DNA of 17,268 bases from Gemmatimonadaceae bacterium (GTDB taxonomy: Bacteria; Gemmatimonadota; Gemmatimonadetes; Gemmatimonadales; Gemmatimonadaceae), in assembly GCA_025451425.1 (NCBI GenBank), contig JANWKK010000137.1:1-17268 (forward strand). Reading direction: 5' to 3'. Both the position numbers and the translations under genes were made by a program. Positions 14,645 to 17,268 of the stretch are shown piece by piece. Positions within the stretch are counted from its first letter, which is position 1; every line of letters begins with the position of its first letter. The notes below the pieces were generated by a model. That model was not told where the DNA came from and did not search any database. It was given only the letters and a program-made list of their open reading frames with translations.

Positions 14645-16857
14645 TGTTTCTCCAGGACGTCACGGGCATCGCGCATCCCCTCGCCGGAACCGCTGCCCGG
14701 TGGATGTGGGCGCTCCCATTGTTCCCGCTGCTCGGCTTCGTGATCAACGGCGCGTTGTCGCTCTTCAGCGCCTATCATGTGGGATCACCAGATCCGGGCG
14801 CGCATCCACACGACGCGCATTCGTCGGCCGAAGACGCGCACGCGGCGCACGCTGGCCACGATGTCACCGGTGGCAGCGGCCATGGCGACGATCACCACGT
14901 CGTCGTTCGGCATCGTTTCGCGACTCTAACGAGTCTCATCGGTCCTGGCGTGATGGTACTCGCCTTCGCGTTGGCGGTAGCGATCTTCGTGGCAATGCAG
15001 GGTGTTAGCGGCGAGCTCCATTCGCCGTTCATTCAACGTTACTACGAGTGGATGCCGGTCGGTGATCTTCACATCGACGCCGCATTTCAGCTCGATCAGC
15101 TCTCGATGGTGATGATTCTGGTGATCACTGGTGTCGGGATGCTGATTCACATTTTCAGCGTCGGGTACATGCAGGACGATCCTGGCTACCCGCGTTATTT
15201 CGCCTATCTGAACCTGTTCGTCGCCTTCATGCTCGTGCTCGTGATGGGTGCGAGCTATCCCGTGATGTTCGTCGGGTGGGAAGGCGTCGGTCTGTGTTCG
15301 TATCTGCTCATCGGATTCTGGTATCTCGACGAGGCGAACTCGAACGCCGGCAAGAAGGCCTTTATCATGAACCGGATCGGGGACTTTGGATTCCTCGTCG
15401 CGATGTTCATGCTCTGGGCGAATCTCGGCACGGTGGAGTTCGAGGGCGTGCGAGGCCAAGCGGCGAGCCTGGCCCCGAACGTTGTCACGTGGATTTGCCT
15501 CTTCTTTTTCCTCGGCTGCACCGGGAAAAGCGCGCAGATTCCGCTCTACACCTGGCTGCCGGACGCGATGGCAGGCCCGACGCCCGTTTCAGCGCTGATT
15601 CACGCCGCAACCATGGTGACGGCAGGCGTCTATCTAATCGCTCGGAGCAATTTCCTCTTCGCGCTGTCGCCTACGGCGAGCCTAACGGTCGTCGTCATTG
15701 GTGCGCTGACGGCGATCTTTGCGGCGTCGATCGGGCTCAAGCAGTGGGACATCAAGAAAGTGCTCGCCTATTCGACCGTGTCTCAGCTCGGCTACATGTT
15801 CGTGGGCGTCGGCGCGGGGGCGTATGTCTCGGGCGTATTTCATCTGGTGACGCACGCGTTCTTCAAGGCGTTGCTGTTCCTCGGCTCAGGGTCCGTGATC
15901 TTCGCGATGCACCGCGCCTATCACGCAACCCATAACGAGGATGACGCGCAGGACATGCGCAACATGGGCGGCTTGAGACGCTACATGCCGTGGACGTTCT
16001 GGTTGATGCTTGCCGCGACACTGGCGATTGCTGGGATCTTTCCCTTCGCTGGATTTTTCTCGAAGGACGAGATTCTCGGCACGCTCTTCCTGCGCGCACG
16101 CGGCTCGACGCTCGCTGACGCTCATTGGTTAGGCATCCCCGGCGGAATTGTCCTCTACACTTGCTACGCGCTCAGTCTCGCCGCGGCATTCATGACCGCC
16201 GTGTACATGATGCGCATGCTGATTTACACGTTCCTCGGTCCGAATCGCTCCGGTGAGCGCGAACGCGATTTCCTTGGCGAAGCGCCCTGGATCATGACCG
16301 GGCCGCTTGTCGTGCTTGGGGTGTTGAGCGTCGTCGGCGGCTGGCTGAATCTGCCCGAGTCGATCAAAGTCGGACATATCGGTTTGCTGGATCACTGGTT
16401 GGAGCCCGTTGTCGGCGAGTCGACGCTACGAATTACCCATGGCACGGTACCCGAGGCGAGTCCGACGCTCGAGTACACGTTGATCGGCATCGCCCTCGCG
16501 ATCGCGCTCGCCGGAGTCATCGTCGCGTGGACCATGCTCAAGCCGGAGCAACTCGTACCAAAACGCGAAGCGAAGCCCGAAGAAGGCTTCGAGCGCGTGC
16601 TCGCGAACAAGTACTACGTGGATGAGATCTACGACGACGCCGTCGTGCAGCCGACCGTGTCGGTCTCTCGAGGGCTCCTCTGGGAAGGTATCGATGCCGG
16701 CCTGATCGACGGTGTAATGGTGCGGTTCTTCGGGGGACAGGTGCCCCGATTCGTCGGCTGGGTCGGATCGCGGTTGCAGTCGGGCCAGGTTGGTACGTAC
16801 GCGTGGGTGTTGATCGTTGGTGTGTTGTTCGTGCTTGGTGCTTTCACGATCCGGTGA
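14644..16857 (+). CDS. nuoL: NADH-quinone oxidoreductase subunit L with His-rich loop
   Basis: Distal antiporter-like proton-pumping subunit of complex I; 737 residues against about 613 in E. coli. Channel residues include Glu213 (VGWEGVGLCSYLLIGFWY) and Lys295 (GKSAQIPLYTWLPDAMAG), with the PTPVSALIHAATMVTAGVYL and LVTHAFFKALLFLGSGSV helices. The end holds the long lateral helix and final anchor (SRGLLWEGIDAGLIDG onward). Between helix 1 and helix 2, residues 45-90 form an inserted loop with 11 histidines plus Asp and Gly, absent from E. coli NuoL. The true start is the ATG at 14644, with GAAGGG just upstream; a longer frame inside nuoK is spurious. Confidence 0.95.
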   Translation: MFLQDVTGIAHPLAGTAARWMWALPLFPLLGFVINGALSLFSAYHVGSPDPGAHPHDAHSSAEDAHAAHAGHDVTGGSGHGDDHHVVVRHRFATLTSLIGPGVMVLAFALAVAIFVAMQGVSGELHSPFIQRYYEWMPVGDLHIDAAFQLDQLSMVMILVITGVGMLIHIFSVGYMQDDPGYPRYFAYLNLFVAFMLVLVMGASYPVMFVGWEGVGLCSYLLIGFWYLDEANSNAGKKAFIMNRIGDFGFLVAMFMLWANLGTVEFEGVRGQAASLAPNVVTWICLFFFLGCTGKSAQIPLYTWLPDAMAGPTPVSALIHAATMVTAGVYLIARSNFLFALSPTASLTVVVIGALTAIFAASIGLKQWDIKKVLAYSTVSQLGYMFVGVGAGAYVSGVFHLVTHAFFKALLFLGSGSVIFAMHRAYHATHNEDDAQDMRNMGGLRRYMPWTFWLMLAATLAIAGIFPFAGFFSKDEILGTLFLRARGSTLADAHWLGIPGGIVLYTCYALSLAAAFMTAVYMMRMLIYTFLGPNRSGERERDFLGEAPWIMTGPLVVLGVLSVVGGWLNLPESIKVGHIGLLDHWLEPVVGESTLRITHGTVPEASPTLEYTLIGIALAIALAGVIVAWTMLKPEQLVPKREAKPEEGFERVLANKYYVDEIYDDAVVQPTVSVSRGLLWEGIDAGLIDGVMVRFFGGQVPRFVGWVGSRLQSGQVGTYAWVLIVGVLFVLGAFTIR

Positions 16858-16859
16858 TC

Positions 16860-17268
16860 ATGAACGGTTTCTTGAGCTCCATCGGTTACGATCATTGGGT
16901 CCTGACGGCGCTACTCGGCATTCCGGTCGTCGGCGCACTGTTGATCTGGGTACAGGGTGCGTTAGGCGGTCGATCGAGCGGCACCCCGTACGCTGCGCCC
17001 GAGGAATCGGCGGCCGCGCGCGCCGGCACCGATCCGCGCACGGCACTCGACGAGATCGCCACCGGCGCCGCGAATGCACCGCGGACAATTGCGCTGCTCA
17101 CGTTCCTTGCCGAATTCGTTGTGTCGTTAGGCTTGTGGTGGGCGTTCGATCCAACCGATCCGCGCTGGCAGTTCGCGGTCGATCACTCCTGGATTCCAGC
17201 CTGGGGCGTGCGCTTCACGATCGGCATCGACGGCATGGCGATGATGATGATCCTGCTCACGACGTTCA
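16860..17268 (+). CDS. nuoM: NADH-quinone oxidoreductase subunit M (3' end outside window)
   Basis: N-terminal 136 residues of the second antiporter-like subunit. The frame is open to the last base. The ATG at 16860 lies two bases after the nuoL stop. Helix 1 covers about residues 13-35 and helix 2 about 77-96. The segment RFTIGIDGMAMMMILLTTF at the window edge is the conserved start of the antiporter core and, with the position directly after nuoL, identifies NuoM. Residues 36-76 form an Ala/Gly/Thr-rich hydrophilic insertion between helices 1 and 2, longer than in E. coli. The channel residues lie beyond the window, so function cannot be checked further. nuoN presumably follows. Confidence 0.9.
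   Translation, partial: MNGFLSSIGYDHWVLTALLGIPVVGALLIWVQGALGGRSSGTPYAAPEESAAARAGTDPRTALDEIATGAANAPRTIALLTFLAEFVVSLGLWWAFDPTDPRWQFAVDHSWIPAWGVRFTIGIDGMAMMMILLTTF

Overview
This window is a block of core respiratory genes from a GC-rich bacterium. In order it holds the end of a malate dehydrogenase gene (mdh), a three-subunit succinate dehydrogenase (sdhC-sdhA-sdhB), a small single-pass membrane protein, a dCTP deaminase gene (dcd) on the opposite strand, and most of a proton-pumping NADH:quinone oxidoreductase operon (nuoA to nuoM, with nuoM cut by the window end). The b558-type SdhC with no SdhD, the SdhA N-terminus and the complete classical nuo order most resemble Gemmatimonadota or a neighbouring phylum. 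That placement is inference from family knowledge; no 16S or marker search was possible.

Region by region: 2-868 mdh, cut at its 5' end. 890-4371 sdhCAB, whose product is a menaquinone-type complex II. 3496-3597 is a repeat-bearing gap between sdhA and sdhB. 4419-4667 is a small membrane protein of unknown role. 5261-4707 is dcd on the minus strand. 5262-5517 is a repeat-rich divergent regulatory gap with a good promoter candidate and a dyad in front of nuoA. 5518-17268 is nuoABCDEFGHIJKLM, tightly packed, with most junctions overlapping or only a few bases apart. No gap exceeds 300 bases. No tRNA, rRNA, CRISPR array or insertion sequence was seen.

The genes work together. Malate dehydrogenase and succinate dehydrogenase are successive citric-acid-cycle enzymes that feed NADH and electrons to the membrane. 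Complex I oxidises the NADH, and complexes I and II both reduce the quinone pool. dcd belongs to nucleotide metabolism and looks like a bystander.

The gene content is ordinary; the interest lies in the DNA between and across the genes. (1) The octamer CGTTAGGC (or its complement GCCTAACG) occurs nine times by eye, where chance predicts fewer than one. It runs across different genes and reading frames and accounts for nearly all TTA leucine codons. (2) Several gaps carry degenerate repeats with an exact 7-base period, including two oppositely oriented arrays of the same heptamer flanking the dcd/nuoA promoter region. (3) NuoL has a histidine-rich loop and NuoM an unrelated insertion at the equivalent place. 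(4) NuoG is short, with all iron-sulfur ligands kept but its C-terminal domain much reduced.
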